This document shows, one piece after another, positions 16,694 through 25,926 of a stretch of 64,000 nt of DNA; within the stretch, counting starts at the first letter, position 1, and every line of letters starts with the position of its first letter. Under the pieces are notes generated by a model. The model did not search any database. It had not been told where the DNA came from and worked only from the letters and a program-made list of their open reading frames with translations. Source of the stretch: an uncultured Bacteroides sp. (GTDB lineage Bacteria; Bacteroidota; Bacteroidia; Bacteroidales; Bacteroidaceae); contig USCT01000004.1 in the NCBI GenBank assembly GCA_900553185.1, positions 87,093 through 151,092 on the forward strand. The letters run 5' to 3'. A program made the position numbers and the translations under genes.

Positions 16694-19600
16694 AACTTTG
16701 CCACATCTACACAGCCGTCAATAACCGTATCCATATCATCAAAAGAAAAGTCAAGCCCATACTTCCGTTTCACATCATCTATCAGATAATCTTCCAGTTC
16801 TATTTTCATACGACCAATAATATCCGATTTCTGTTGCCAGTCGACCAAGACACTCCCGTCCACAATCAATGTACGGTTTATGATTTCATCAAAAGTCATA
16901 GCTGTTTCTAATGCCAATTTCTTTAAGTTAACCTGTGCGTCACCAAATATACGTTGATAGGTTTCCAATGCTAATCCGTAATAAGCTTTTGCAGCATTAT
17001 TTTGCTGCAACTCTTCCGGCAATTCATTATCCGTATGAGACAATATATCGTCCTTGCATTTCAGAACCCGTTTTAAATACTCCAACTCATCGATTCGGCC
17101 TTGTTCATAAGCGGCAATAGTTTCTTTCAGTAACTGAGAGAATTTCTTATAAAACGCCGGATCTGTATCCATATTTTCCGTAATAAATTTACTGGTTCTG
17201 GAAGCAATCGTATCTGCCTTTGCTGCTGTTCCTACAACCTTCTCTACCTCCTGTTCAAAAGCTTCGGTATCAAAGATGTTCACCAACTCCGTAATTGGTT
17301 TTACCGCTCCACTCTCTACATGACGGTTTATCAGTTTCTGTATCTGACCTTCATATTGCTTGTAATCTATTGTATCTGAATAGCGTAATTGAACAGCCGA
17401 CCTCAGCTTGACGAACATATTCAAGTCATCTTTGTAACGCTTGATTTCTTCGTCTGGGGTTTGCGCATGGAAATTCCGTGTAGAAAGGGCAATCTTCAAG
17501 CAAGATGCATAAGCTGTCAGTCTCTCATAAAATTCCTGCCGTCTGTCTTCCTCACGTAATGATTGGGCGTATGCCTCCAAATCTCGTTTATTTGGGATAG
17601 ATTTGAACAAATCCCATAAGTCCGAATATTTCTGTGGAAGTTTAGCTATTTCTGTATCAACAGGTTCCAAGGTTTCCCGGAAAGCCTCCTGCTCTTCCTC
17701 ATCATAATCAGAATATAATTCCAAGGCTTCGTCCAATTCTTTCAATACGCCATAATAATCAATGATATAGCCGAACTCTTTGTCGTCACAAACCCGGTTG
17801 ACACGCGCCACAGCCTGTAACAACGTATGTCCGTTCAGTTTACGGTCCAAATACATCACTACGATCTTCGGTTCATCAAATCCGGTCAGCAATTTGTCCA
17901 CTACAATCATGATTTCAGGCTGTTCCTGATTCTTGAAACGGGAAATCAGATTTTCCTGATATTTCTTAGGGGTTCCATGCTCATCCATCATTCTTTTCCA
18001 ATAGGCCTTTACTTCTTCCGAAGTATCACCGTATGATGACTCTTCACCTTCACGCGTATCAGGAGCTGTAATAAGCACTTCAGAAGATACCAATCCTATC
18101 TCATCCAAATATTTTTTGTACAATACAGCAATGGCTTTCCTCGGTGTAACCAGCATAGCCTTGAATTTCGTCCCTTGCCAGTTGTCACGGAAATGTTCAG
18201 AGATATTCCAGGCAATGGAATACACCCGCTGGTCTGTCTGATTCACAAAATCGGTGCGCGAATATTTTTTCTTTAAGTCGGCCGTCTGATATTCATTCAG
18301 TCCTTCACAAACTTTGGTAAAGAAATCGTCTATGGGCCCTTCATGTACATGCTGAGGCACAATGCGCCCTTCGTAGAGCAAAGGAACCACCGCACCGTCT
18401 TCCACCGCCTGACGCACGGTGTATACCGGACGGATGATACCGCCGAACGTGTTGGCCGTATTCTTTTCCTTCTTCATCAGCGGCGTACCGGTAAAAGCGA
18501 TCTTACAAGCATTAGGTAATACCTTATCCATCTTGATAGCCATTTCCTTATACTGGCTGCGGTGGGCCTCGTCAATCAAAATAAAGATATTCGGATCCGT
18601 CAGTGGATGCTTCATACGCTTTACAGCCGTTTCAAACTTATTAATGACAGTTGTGATAATGGCATCCGTCTTACTCTCCAATAACTCCACCAAATGAGTT
18701 CCAGTTGTAGCATTCATCACTTCCCGTCCACACTTCTTGAATGTATTGGTAATCTGACTGTCCAAATCCGTACGATCGGTCACCATCACAATTCTTGGAT
18801 TCTGTATTTCTTTGGCTTGGACGATTGCTTGCGCCAGCAAAACCATCGTAAGCGATTTTCCACTGCCTTGCGTATGCCACACTACACCTCCTCGCCGTTT
18901 CCCATGGTCCAACGTCTTGACCCGTTCCGTAATCTCCTTTACCGTAAAATACTGTTGGTAACGGGCCAGTTTTTTGATTCCCCCATCATAGATGGTAAAA
19001 TTATGAATCAAGTCAAGCAACCTCTCCGGACGGCAAAGGCTAAACAGATACCGATCCTGCTCGGTAGGCAACACATTTTCCTGTTCCATGGCATCGAAAT
19101 ACGCCCGCACATAACGGAAACGGTCACTGAACAGGTGTGCCTTCCGTTTTTCATCCAGCGGCGTATTGACCAGACAGTCCAGCTGCTGTATATATTCCGC
19201 CTCTTCCTTTTCTGTAACGAACATCTCCTTCCACTTGGTCCAGAATTTGGCCGGTGTTCCGGTAGTTGCATACGCTCCATAACTATTTCCTATACTGAGC
19301 AGCAAAGCACTATACAGGTAAAGGCCTCGAATACCATCGTCCTTCTGATTACGTAAATGTTGGGATACAGCCTGGTCAAGTGCCCCTTTGATATCCGGAC
19401 GCTTACACTCGATCACCACAAGAGGAATGCCATTGACAAACAGCACAATATCAGGACGGTACGTATCGGCCATCCCGGTACGGGTCACCGCAAATTCTTC
19501 CGTTACATGAAATACATTTCTTTCCGGCCGATCCCAGTCGATAAAGCGCATGGTATAGCTTTTTTTGTCACCATCGATACTCTGTTCAAACGCCTTGCCC

Positions 19601-19911
19601 AGCGTCAACAGATTATAAACGGCTTCATTTCCGCTCAGATAACCACCTTCCATCGGGATATTGCGCATAGCCAGCACCCCGTTCTCAATATTTTGTTCTG
19701 AAAACAGTTCCTCCTTATTGCGGTTCACCCGAATGGAATTGATGCGACGCAACTGGCTGCGCAGCACATCTTCCAGCAGTACATTCGATGTTTTCCCGCC
19801 ACGCATGGCTAATGCTTCGTCAGGAGTCAAATATGTATATCCCAACTTCTGCAATAGCTGCAAAGCGGGTATCTGGCTGATATGGTCTTCTTTGAATGAT
19901 ATTCCTTGCAT
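16681..19911 (-). CDS. hsdR: Type I restriction enzyme R subunit (nuclease/translocase)
   Basis: Motor and nuclease subunit of 1076 residues. The N-terminal PD-(D/E)xK nuclease is marked by Asp154 and ECK at 168-170 (VVIECKRPD). The SF2 translocase has Walker A HTQGSGKS (346-353), DEAH at 447-450, and motif III AFTGTP. Further on are motif V/VI elements (DKLLTGFDEP, ALQAVARVNR-like HTLLQAVARVNRV). The C-terminal helical part binds the M2S core. All key residues are present, so it should be active. It is sixth in the operon and starts 31 bp after the HAD gene. Confidence 0.97.
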   Translation of the reverse strand: MQGISFKEDHISQIPALQLLQKLGYTYLTPDEALAMRGGKTSNVLLEDVLRSQLRRINSIRVNRNKEELFSEQNIENGVLAMRNIPMEGGYLSGNEAVYNLLTLGKAFEQSIDGDKKSYTMRFIDWDRPERNVFHVTEEFAVTRTGMADTYRPDIVLFVNGIPLVVIECKRPDIKGALDQAVSQHLRNQKDDGIRGLYLYSALLLSIGNSYGAYATTGTPAKFWTKWKEMFVTEKEEAEYIQQLDCLVNTPLDEKRKAHLFSDRFRYVRAYFDAMEQENVLPTEQDRYLFSLCRPERLLDLIHNFTIYDGGIKKLARYQQYFTVKEITERVKTLDHGKRRGGVVWHTQGSGKSLTMVLLAQAIVQAKEIQNPRIVMVTDRTDLDSQITNTFKKCGREVMNATTGTHLVELLESKTDAIITTVINKFETAVKRMKHPLTDPNIFILIDEAHRSQYKEMAIKMDKVLPNACKIAFTGTPLMKKEKNTANTFGGIIRPVYTVRQAVEDGAVVPLLYEGRIVPQHVHEGPIDDFFTKVCEGLNEYQTADLKKKYSRTDFVNQTDQRVYSIAWNISEHFRDNWQGTKFKAMLVTPRKAIAVLYKKYLDEIGLVSSEVLITAPDTREGEESSYGDTSEEVKAYWKRMMDEHGTPKKYQENLISRFKNQEQPEIMIVVDKLLTGFDEPKIVVMYLDRKLNGHTLLQAVARVNRVCDDKEFGYIIDYYGVLKELDEALELYSDYDEEEQEAFRETLEPVDTEIAKLPQKYSDLWDLFKSIPNKRDLEAYAQSLREEDRRQEFYERLTAYASCLKIALSTRNFHAQTPDEEIKRYKDDLNMFVKLRSAVQLRYSDTIDYKQYEGQIQKLINRHVESGAVKPITELVNIFDTEAFEQEVEKVVGTAAKADTIASRTSKFITENMDTDPAFYKKFSQLLKETIAAYEQGRIDELEYLKRVLKCKDDILSHTDNELPEELQQNNAAKAYYGLALETYQRIFGDAQVNLKKLALETAMTFDEIINRTLIVDGSVLVDWQQKSDIIGRMKIELEDYLIDDVKRKYGLDFSFDDMDTVIDGCVDVAKLWIK

Positions 19912-19942
19912 ACGATTCTGTGTAGATATTACGAATTAATTA

Positions 19943-20803
19943 TCATTTCTTTATTTTGTTATGGTGAAAATCTAAAAGACGCTGAAATTCATAATCTGCC
20001 TTGATCTTGTCTAAGATTCTTTTAACCACCATATTAATTTCTTTCCCTGCACGGTAATCTGCCGGACATACAAAGTTCACACGGTTATCCTTTATAAGTT
20101 GAAGTGCAGTTGCTTTTTTGGCACTGTTGCCATTAGCATAAACCGCAATGGAATGTCCTCCATGTTCCTTGATCATCTTCATGCAAGGAATATCCGTATC
20201 TCCGTCTCCGAAATAAATCATACGTTCAAATGGAATAGGACGTTCTTTTTCCGGTATGTATTGATTGATTTTTTTATTATCACTTACTTCTTTAATCCCT
20301 TTATTGATTTTAAACAAGAACTGGGTTTTCGCCGTATAATCAATGGCAACAGCTGGCCAATAGGCAATACCGTCCACATCGTAAAGAAAAGAACAGGCGT
20401 AGATATTCTCAAACTCTTTTGCAATAGGCGTTCCCTCAATCATCTCTTTCAGCCCTGAAGAATTGATATAATGCTTAACGTCTAATCCTATACTTCTTCC
20501 ATAGCCGTTGACCAATGCAAACCATTCCTTCACTCCATCAAACAATTCTACGTTCTCTCCGAATTTTTTGAACGACTCCCTACGTAAAGAAATACCATTG
20601 TTCTTTGCGGCCCGTATCATCAGATACATATAAGTCAGGATGCCATTGGCATCATTATCTTCAGACAGTTGTTTATTTTTTGCCCAAAATTCAGACTTAT
20701 CTTTTCCTATAGCTTGTATAAAGCCAAATTCCTGCATGTTACCGGGAGATAGTGTCCCGTCAAAATCGTATATAAGTGCTACAGTAGGTCTCTTCTTTGT
20801 CAT
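19943..20803 (-). CDS. HAD-superfamily phosphatase inside the RM operon
   Basis: Hydrolase of 286 residues with the HAD core: motif I DFDGTLS (nucleophile Asp13 and Asp15), motif II around NSSG (114-117), and motif IV FGDGDTD (198-204). The insert between motifs I and II is helical, as in phosphoserine-phosphatase-like C1 caps. Substrate is unknown. It lies 2 bp after hsdS and 31 bp before hsdR, so it is part of the same transcript. HAD genes in type I restriction operons are known from other genomes, but no mechanism is established; dephosphorylation of nucleotides or of 5' DNA ends are possible roles. Confidence 0.85.
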   Translation of the reverse strand: MTKKRPTVALIYDFDGTLSPGNMQEFGFIQAIGKDKSEFWAKNKQLSEDNDANGILTYMYLMIRAAKNNGISLRRESFKKFGENVELFDGVKEWFALVNGYGRSIGLDVKHYINSSGLKEMIEGTPIAKEFENIYACSFLYDVDGIAYWPAVAIDYTAKTQFLFKINKGIKEVSDNKKINQYIPEKERPIPFERMIYFGDGDTDIPCMKMIKEHGGHSIAVYANGNSAKKATALQLIKDNRVNFVCPADYRAGKEINMVVKRILDKIKADYEFQRLLDFHHNKIKK

Positions 20804-20805
20804 AA

Positions 20806-21972
20806 TTATTGTGTTACTCGTTTTTTACCTGTTAATAATACTTGCATCAAGCCTTTCTTCTGTTGTTGAAAGCGATTCAGCTTTTGTTTGGCTAAGAGAA
20901 TCTCATTATCACAAAATACAAGAATATCAGCTATTGCTGATTGCTCTTTGATGCCAGGGAGAAGGAATTTAATAGTTGAAAAGTTATCCCAACGCAAACC
21001 TCCGCGTCTATCTATAGAACCTTCCATCATTACATTATAAAGATAAATTGCACGATGTGATTTAAGCAATTTATATAAAAATATATCATCAACCACATTG
21101 CTATCTGTTTTAAATACTGTATACATCGGACTAATTAAAGCATTTCTGTAAGTACTCTGATAACCAATAGATCCTTCTTCAATGTGATTGGTCGCATAAG
21201 CAAAGCAATATTGTGGTACGACCTTGTATTGAGTAACATATTTAGAAAATACTTGTCGACCAAAATATTGTAAAGATGGAACTAAACCATCATATTTAGT
21301 ACATGAAAGAACTTCCCAATTTTCATTACGGTTGTTTTTCAAGGAGACCTCTATTGCAAAATCTTTAATAGCAATTTTCTTCCACTCTCCACTAAACCCC
21401 GGCAAACGTTTCTTCCCTGTGAGCAATTGTTGCATCAATCCTTTTTTGTGCAATTCAAGTTTTTCTATGAGTTGTGTTTGCTTCTCAATGGCTTTATCCC
21501 ATACATTAAAGATTTCAGCTATTTTTTGTTGTTCAGAAAGAGAAGGCAATAATATTTTCAATGATTTTAATTGACCTGCCGTTACCAATGGCTGCCCCGA
21601 GCCAAAAACCAATTTATTTAAATTATAGAATAACAATTGGTTATATGCAAAATTAAAGTTATAGCAAGATTTTACATTTAAAATCAATGTATTATCAGAT
21701 ACATCATATTTTCCATCAACACAATATGTAAATCCAGCATTAGCACCTACCCTTGCAATTAATATCATTAAACCATCATATACCGATATATCAGTATACC
21801 CGATAATCCCCGTCGAACCATAAACAGGATATTTCCCTTTATTCACTTTCTCTTTATTATTGCCAGACTTAATAGAATCACACAAATCGCCTAAAACTTT
21901 TACTTCCCAGTCCTTAGGAATAACTCCCAACACCGTTTCTTTATAACCTTCTGGAATAATACAATCTGCCAT
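20806..21972 (-). CDS. hsdS: Type I restriction specificity subunit, full length
   Basis: DNA-recognition subunit of 388 residues with two target-recognition domains (about 10-150 and 195-350). Each is followed by a conserved helix ending in a repeated block: HKKGLMQQLLTGKKRLPGF (near 175-195) and QQKKGLMQVLLTGKKR (near 370-386). These repeats form the pseudo-symmetric spacer that sets the distance between the two half-sites. The gene is clearly richer in A+T than hsdR or hsdM, common for target domains exchanged between strains. It lies between the fic and HAD genes with 2-5 bp gaps. The target sequence cannot be predicted by eye. Confidence 0.94.
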   Translation of the reverse strand: MADCIIPEGYKETVLGVIPKDWEVKVLGDLCDSIKSGNNKEKVNKGKYPVYGSTGIIGYTDISVYDGLMILIARVGANAGFTYCVDGKYDVSDNTLILNVKSCYNFNFAYNQLLFYNLNKLVFGSGQPLVTAGQLKSLKILLPSLSEQQKIAEIFNVWDKAIEKQTQLIEKLELHKKGLMQQLLTGKKRLPGFSGEWKKIAIKDFAIEVSLKNNRNENWEVLSCTKYDGLVPSLQYFGRQVFSKYVTQYKVVPQYCFAYATNHIEEGSIGYQSTYRNALISPMYTVFKTDSNVVDDIFLYKLLKSHRAIYLYNVMMEGSIDRRGGLRWDNFSTIKFLLPGIKEQSAIADILVFCDNEILLAKQKLNRFQQQKKGLMQVLLTGKKRVTQ

Positions 21973-21977
21973 ATCTC

Positions 21978-23366
21978 TTAATTTTCAGGGTTATAATCTT
22001 TTATTGCTTTTTCAATAATATCAACGATAGTCTGTTTATACCCATCCAATACTTGGTTCATATCATCAACACTGGGATATGTTCCATAAGCATATCTTTT
22101 AGTATGAAACATATAATCTTCCGCAAAGAATTGGATAATGACACTCAAACAGGTAGATACATTTTGCATCGCATAATCAGGTTTCAACTTGCTAAGCGAA
22201 ATAGAAAAACTAATTGATTTAGCCTGTTTCCACATCTCTTTATCCTCCTTGGTCAGAGACCCAAAAATGAGTGGTTGACCTTGCTGCTTACAATCCATTC
22301 TTGATTCCCTATTCCCAATGGAATACCAGCAAGCGACATCTTCAAAGAAACCGAAAGCAGGTAATATCCCTTCTTTCATTTTCTGTGAATACGGAAGTAA
22401 CAATCTATTATACAAATCAATCTTATTTTCTACAGTATCAGACCGAAGCAAGTTATCTCCCTTTTTCCCAGCCAACTGCTGCAACAGTTTGATCTGTTTC
22501 TGAAAATCATCTTCCTCTTCAATGCTTTCTCCTTTGGCTGCCTTGATACAGACTGTCAATACAGCTTCCAGACACTGGGTCATATACTCTATAAAAGGCA
22601 CCAATTGTGCCGGTTCCGCATGAGCTCCTACGGAGGGGGTAGACCCAACCTGCACATCGCAACGGTTAAGGGCCGTCAGGTAACGGTCTTTATCTTTGCT
22701 TTTCACCACAATCATCGGATAGTGATGGCGTGTAAGAATATAATTCACCAACAGACGGGCAATGCGACCGTTACCATCCTCAAAGGGATGGATGCGAATG
22801 TATCGGTAGTGAAAGACAGCAGCCAGTTCAATAGGCGACAACTCGGCTTTCTGTTCTTCGATGTTGTACCACTCCACCAAGTCAGTCATCAAAGCCGACG
22901 TTTCTTCAGGTGAAGCATACTCGAAACGTTCACCAGTCACCGTTATTACCGAGTTGGGACGGGTTTTGTACACTCCTGCATGAATAACATAGGAAGTGGT
23001 GGTTCCATCCGGTAACTGACGATACATGGTATAATCTTCACGGAGTAAGGTATGATGCAGTTGACGAATAAAAGTTTCCGTCAAAGGATGGCTTTTATCG
23101 TCAGCCTCTTCCTGTATCATTTTCAGGCAGACATTATGGGCTTTCATCTCTTCCAGATCCTTCATGTTGGCCTCGTCTACAACCTTTCCAAAAAGCAGTA
23201 ACAATTCTGTCTGCCCATAAGTCAAAGTATTGCCTTCGATGTGATTGGAGTTATAATTGAACTCCAACATGAATTTGCGGTCCAGCCTGCTCTTATCTTC
23301 GGGCTTTAATGGCTGTAAGGACAACCATTCATTATATAGTTGATCAATGTGAGTCATATTTTCCAA
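21978..23366 (-). CDS. Fic-domain protein inside the RM operon
   Basis: Fic-family protein of 462 residues. The catalytic motif is HPFEDGNGRIAR (193-204), a full match to HxFx(D/E)GNGRxxR, so AMP or another nucleotide transfer is possible. Near the N-terminus SNHIEGN (40-46) matches the inhibitory helix (S/T)xxxE(G/N) of class II Fic proteins, which blocks ATP until displaced. The C-terminal half (about 290-462) is helical and without a recognised domain. It lies between hsdM (3 bp gap) and hsdS (5 bp gap). The target is unknown; modification of restriction subunits or of a host protein is possible. Confidence 0.92.
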   Translation of the reverse strand: MENMTHIDQLYNEWLSLQPLKPEDKSRLDRKFMLEFNYNSNHIEGNTLTYGQTELLLLFGKVVDEANMKDLEEMKAHNVCLKMIQEEADDKSHPLTETFIRQLHHTLLREDYTMYRQLPDGTTTSYVIHAGVYKTRPNSVITVTGERFEYASPEETSALMTDLVEWYNIEEQKAELSPIELAAVFHYRYIRIHPFEDGNGRIARLLVNYILTRHHYPMIVVKSKDKDRYLTALNRCDVQVGSTPSVGAHAEPAQLVPFIEYMTQCLEAVLTVCIKAAKGESIEEEDDFQKQIKLLQQLAGKKGDNLLRSDTVENKIDLYNRLLLPYSQKMKEGILPAFGFFEDVACWYSIGNRESRMDCKQQGQPLIFGSLTKEDKEMWKQAKSISFSISLSKLKPDYAMQNVSTCLSVIIQFFAEDYMFHTKRYAYGTYPSVDDMNQVLDGYKQTIVDIIEKAIKDYNPEN

Positions 23367-23369
23367 GTC

Positions 23370-24899
23370 TTAATATCCCAATTCCTTTAAATAATCTCTC
23401 ATCTTAGCCTGCACCTCTACCAATTCGGCTTCGAGCGCATCAATCTCTTTCTGTACGGCCGGAATATCCACTTCTGCTTCTTCCTCAAAAGTATCCACAT
23501 AGCGAGGAATGTTCAGATTATAGTCATTCTCCTGAATATCGGCTGGAGTGGCCACAAAAGCATATTTTTCTTCTGCGACACCGGGTTCAAGCTGTCCAGA
23601 GGTAAATTTTTGGTAGACAGAAACAATATGATTGATATCTTCAGGACGCAGTCTGTTCTGGTTCTTACCGTTTTCATACTCTCTGCTGGCATCAACAAAC
23701 AATACATTGTCTGTTTTTTTCCCTTTATTGAAAATAGCTATGGCAGCCGGAATTCCTGTTCCGAAAAACAAATTGGCAGGCAAACCAATAACAGCTTCCA
23801 GTAGATTTTCATCTATCACCTGTTTGCGGATTTTGCCTTCGCTTGCTCCACGGAAGAGTACGCCGTGGGGAATTACCACACCCACCTTACCGCTACCTTC
23901 CTGGGCCACTTCGATCATGTGAGAAATAAAAGCCCAATCACCTTTGCTCTTTGGGGGAATACCTCTCCAAAAACGGTTATAAGGATCGTGAGCGGCTTCT
24001 TCTGCCCCCCATTTATCTAAGGAAAACGGGGGATTGGCAATCACTGTGTCGAATTTCATCAGCATGTCATCCTCTTTCAGCTTCGGATTACGCAACGTAT
24101 CTCCCCAGCGAATCACCGCATTGTCGAAGCCGTGAAGAAACATGTTCATCATGGCCAACGCCCAAGTGCTGCCATTCACTTCCTGACCGTAAAGAGAGAA
24201 GTTATTGTTGCCCACCTCCTTACCGGCCTTAATCAGCAGAGAACCGGAACCGCAAGTCGGATCGCAGATACGCGCACCTGGTTTACTCTTGGTCAGTTTG
24301 GCCAACAAGGTTGAAACTTCAGCCGGTGTAAAGAATTCTCCAGCCTTCTTCCCCGACTCACTGGCAAACGTGGATACAAGATACATATAAGCATCTCCAA
24401 TGATATCATTATTTTCCAAATGAGATTCATCCAATTCCAGTTCGCTGAAATCAACCAACAGATTTTTCAGTCGGGCATTTTTTTCTTTCGGCTCTCCTAA
24501 ATTGGCTGAATTGAAGCTGATATTGCGAAAAATACTGCTGCCGTCTTCACTGCTCATTTTCTCCCGGTTGGCATCTTCGATGTCAGCCAACGCCATATCA
24601 ATCAACTCACCAATATTGTCCGCTGTACGGTGCTGGTATAAATAATCAAATGAGCTTGTTTCTGGAATGACAAAACGCTCATGACGCATGGAGCGGGCCG
24701 CCCGTTCCTTATCACCTTCATATCGCTTTAAATATTCGGCATATTTGGCTTTGTATACATCACTGACATATTTCAAGAATAACATAGTCAGGATATAATC
24801 TTTATATTGACTTGGATCTATCACCCCACGGAAAGTGTCACAGGCTTTCCATACTACACGATTGATTTGTGACTGATCTGTTTTCTGTTGAATTTCCAT
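23370..24899 (-). CDS. hsdM: Type I restriction modification subunit (N6-adenine methyltransferase)
   Basis: Methyltransferase of 509 residues. The N-terminal helical HsdM domain (about 8-150) is followed by the catalytic domain with the AdoMet motif DPTCGSG (213-219) and the catalytic NPPF (289-292). The C-terminal helices contact HsdS. It is second in the operon, 7 bp after the half-size S gene. Methylation of adenine in the target protects host DNA from HsdR. All motifs are intact. Confidence 0.97.
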   Translation of the reverse strand: MEIQQKTDQSQINRVVWKACDTFRGVIDPSQYKDYILTMLFLKYVSDVYKAKYAEYLKRYEGDKERAARSMRHERFVIPETSSFDYLYQHRTADNIGELIDMALADIEDANREKMSSEDGSSIFRNISFNSANLGEPKEKNARLKNLLVDFSELELDESHLENNDIIGDAYMYLVSTFASESGKKAGEFFTPAEVSTLLAKLTKSKPGARICDPTCGSGSLLIKAGKEVGNNNFSLYGQEVNGSTWALAMMNMFLHGFDNAVIRWGDTLRNPKLKEDDMLMKFDTVIANPPFSLDKWGAEEAAHDPYNRFWRGIPPKSKGDWAFISHMIEVAQEGSGKVGVVIPHGVLFRGASEGKIRKQVIDENLLEAVIGLPANLFFGTGIPAAIAIFNKGKKTDNVLFVDASREYENGKNQNRLRPEDINHIVSVYQKFTSGQLEPGVAEEKYAFVATPADIQENDYNLNIPRYVDTFEEEAEVDIPAVQKEIDALEAELVEVQAKMRDYLKELGY

Positions 24900-24906
24900 A
24901 TATTGA

Positions 24907-25467
24907 TTATTTTATTTTATTCATTAATAATTGTTGTATAATGGTCTGTCTCTTTTCAATGATTGCCTGCTGTAGTTCCATTTCTCTTTTTGACAGACGA
25001 GCTATGGCTACAATCGTTTTCTGTTCTTCCAACAAGGGAACGGGTATCTCTAAATTTTCCACAGCAGGTTTATGAATAAGCGGTGTCGCACTACCAGCCT
25101 GATTACTCTTGAAATATGCCCTTACAGAAGGTTGACGCAGGAACCAGCAAAGATACTCAGGTGTAACTGCCGGTGATTTCAATCGGATTACAAAAAAGGA
25201 AGTAGAAGCTACCGCTTTTTCTTGCTCACGAAATACCACACTTAAATAATTCACTCCCTTAGAAGCAAAAAGGATATCACCTTCTTGCAATAAATTCTTC
25301 TGCATTTTAGGTGTCAACAATACCCGTGAAGCATATTTTGTGATTACAATATCAGTACAATCTTTGGTCTGCAAGTATGCTATTTCTCCATCCGGATCTG
25401 TTTTCTCATATACTCCAGACAGGATTTCTGCAAGGTTCTTTAGATATATTTTTTTCTTAGTAATCAT
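24907..25467 (-). CDS. Half-size type I specificity subunit (single TRD)
   Basis: Protein of 186 residues that looks like one half of an HsdS: one target-recognition domain (about 8-145) with the typical EIPVPLLEEQKTIVAI block, then one spacer helix ending QTIIQQLLMNKIK, comparable to GLMQQLLTGKK of the full-length HsdS. It is the first gene of the operon, 7 bp before hsdM. Half-size S proteins can dimerise to form a working specificity unit, so the locus may have two specificities, or this one may be regulatory. The start at 25467 is used because the 19 upstream codons cover the -7 box. Confidence 0.82.
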   Translation of the reverse strand: MITKKKIYLKNLAEILSGVYEKTDPDGEIAYLQTKDCTDIVITKYASRVLLTPKMQKNLLQEGDILFASKGVNYLSVVFREQEKAVASTSFFVIRLKSPAVTPEYLCWFLRQPSVRAYFKSNQAGSATPLIHKPAVENLEIPVPLLEEQKTIVAIARLSKREMELQQAIIEKRQTIIQQLLMNKIK

Positions 25468-25487
25468 TTTACTCTTATTTATCAATG

Positions 25488-25518
25488 CAAATATACATCT
25501 TATTTCTATTATTCCAAA
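25488..25518 (-). promoter_or_regulatory. Promoter of the restriction-modification operon
   Basis: On the minus strand: TTTG (25518-25515), 19-bp spacer, TATATTTG (25495-25488). This is a perfect Bacteroidales consensus 20 bp upstream of the half-hsdS start, and the only good promoter found for the seven genes. Confidence 0.8.
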
Positions 25519-25538
25519 CAACACAATCTATTTTTCTA

Positions 25539-25553
25539 AGTAATCTGATTACT
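25539..25553. promoter_or_regulatory. Inverted repeat upstream of RM promoter
   Basis: Perfect repeat AGTAATC-T-GATTACT, 20 bp upstream of the -33 box. Its place suits an activator or repressor site; the protein that would bind is unknown. Confidence 0.5.
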
Positions 25554-25843
25554 ATTCAAAAAAACAACAAATCAATTTAGGAATTAGTCAGAAAGAAAAT
25601 CAATTATTTACAACGAACGAAAATTTCCATCACATATAATTAATAATATTTTAACAAGTCCTAAGATATCAGTTTTCAAATATCATTAACTCGATTATCA
25701 AAGTAACATACTGCAACATAAAACTTTACAGAGTTCCATCGCATTTTACGACATATAAAAAAGAGAATTACTGCATACCCAGCAACAAAACAAAAGTTCA
25801 CTCTACATATTGAGTAACAAAGATTTAGTTTCCTCCATCAGAT
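25554..25843. other. AT-rich intergenic stretch without genes
   Basis: Very AT-rich, no credible open frame, no repeat or tRNA recognised. It separates the restriction operon from the amidase terminator and may be the edge of an acquired island; no attachment-site repeat was found. Confidence 0.5.
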
Positions 25844-25895
25844 AAAATAATGGCAGGCAAGATGCACAAATATACGTCTTGCCTGCCATTATTTT
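25844..25895. terminator. Long bidirectional terminator
   Basis: Perfect 19-bp stem (25844-25862 with 25877-25895; core ATGGCAGGCAAGA) flanked by A's and T's. It ends the amidase transcript on the minus strand. Confidence 0.9.
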
Positions 25896-25926
25896 TAAAA
25901 AGATTCCATTCCTATACTTTTACGTC

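Noticed and set aside
20806..25467. Phase-variable shufflon of hsdS genes
   Set aside because: No recombinase gene is near, and the repeated spacer blocks are direct and diverged at DNA level; no inverted repeat suited to inversion was found.
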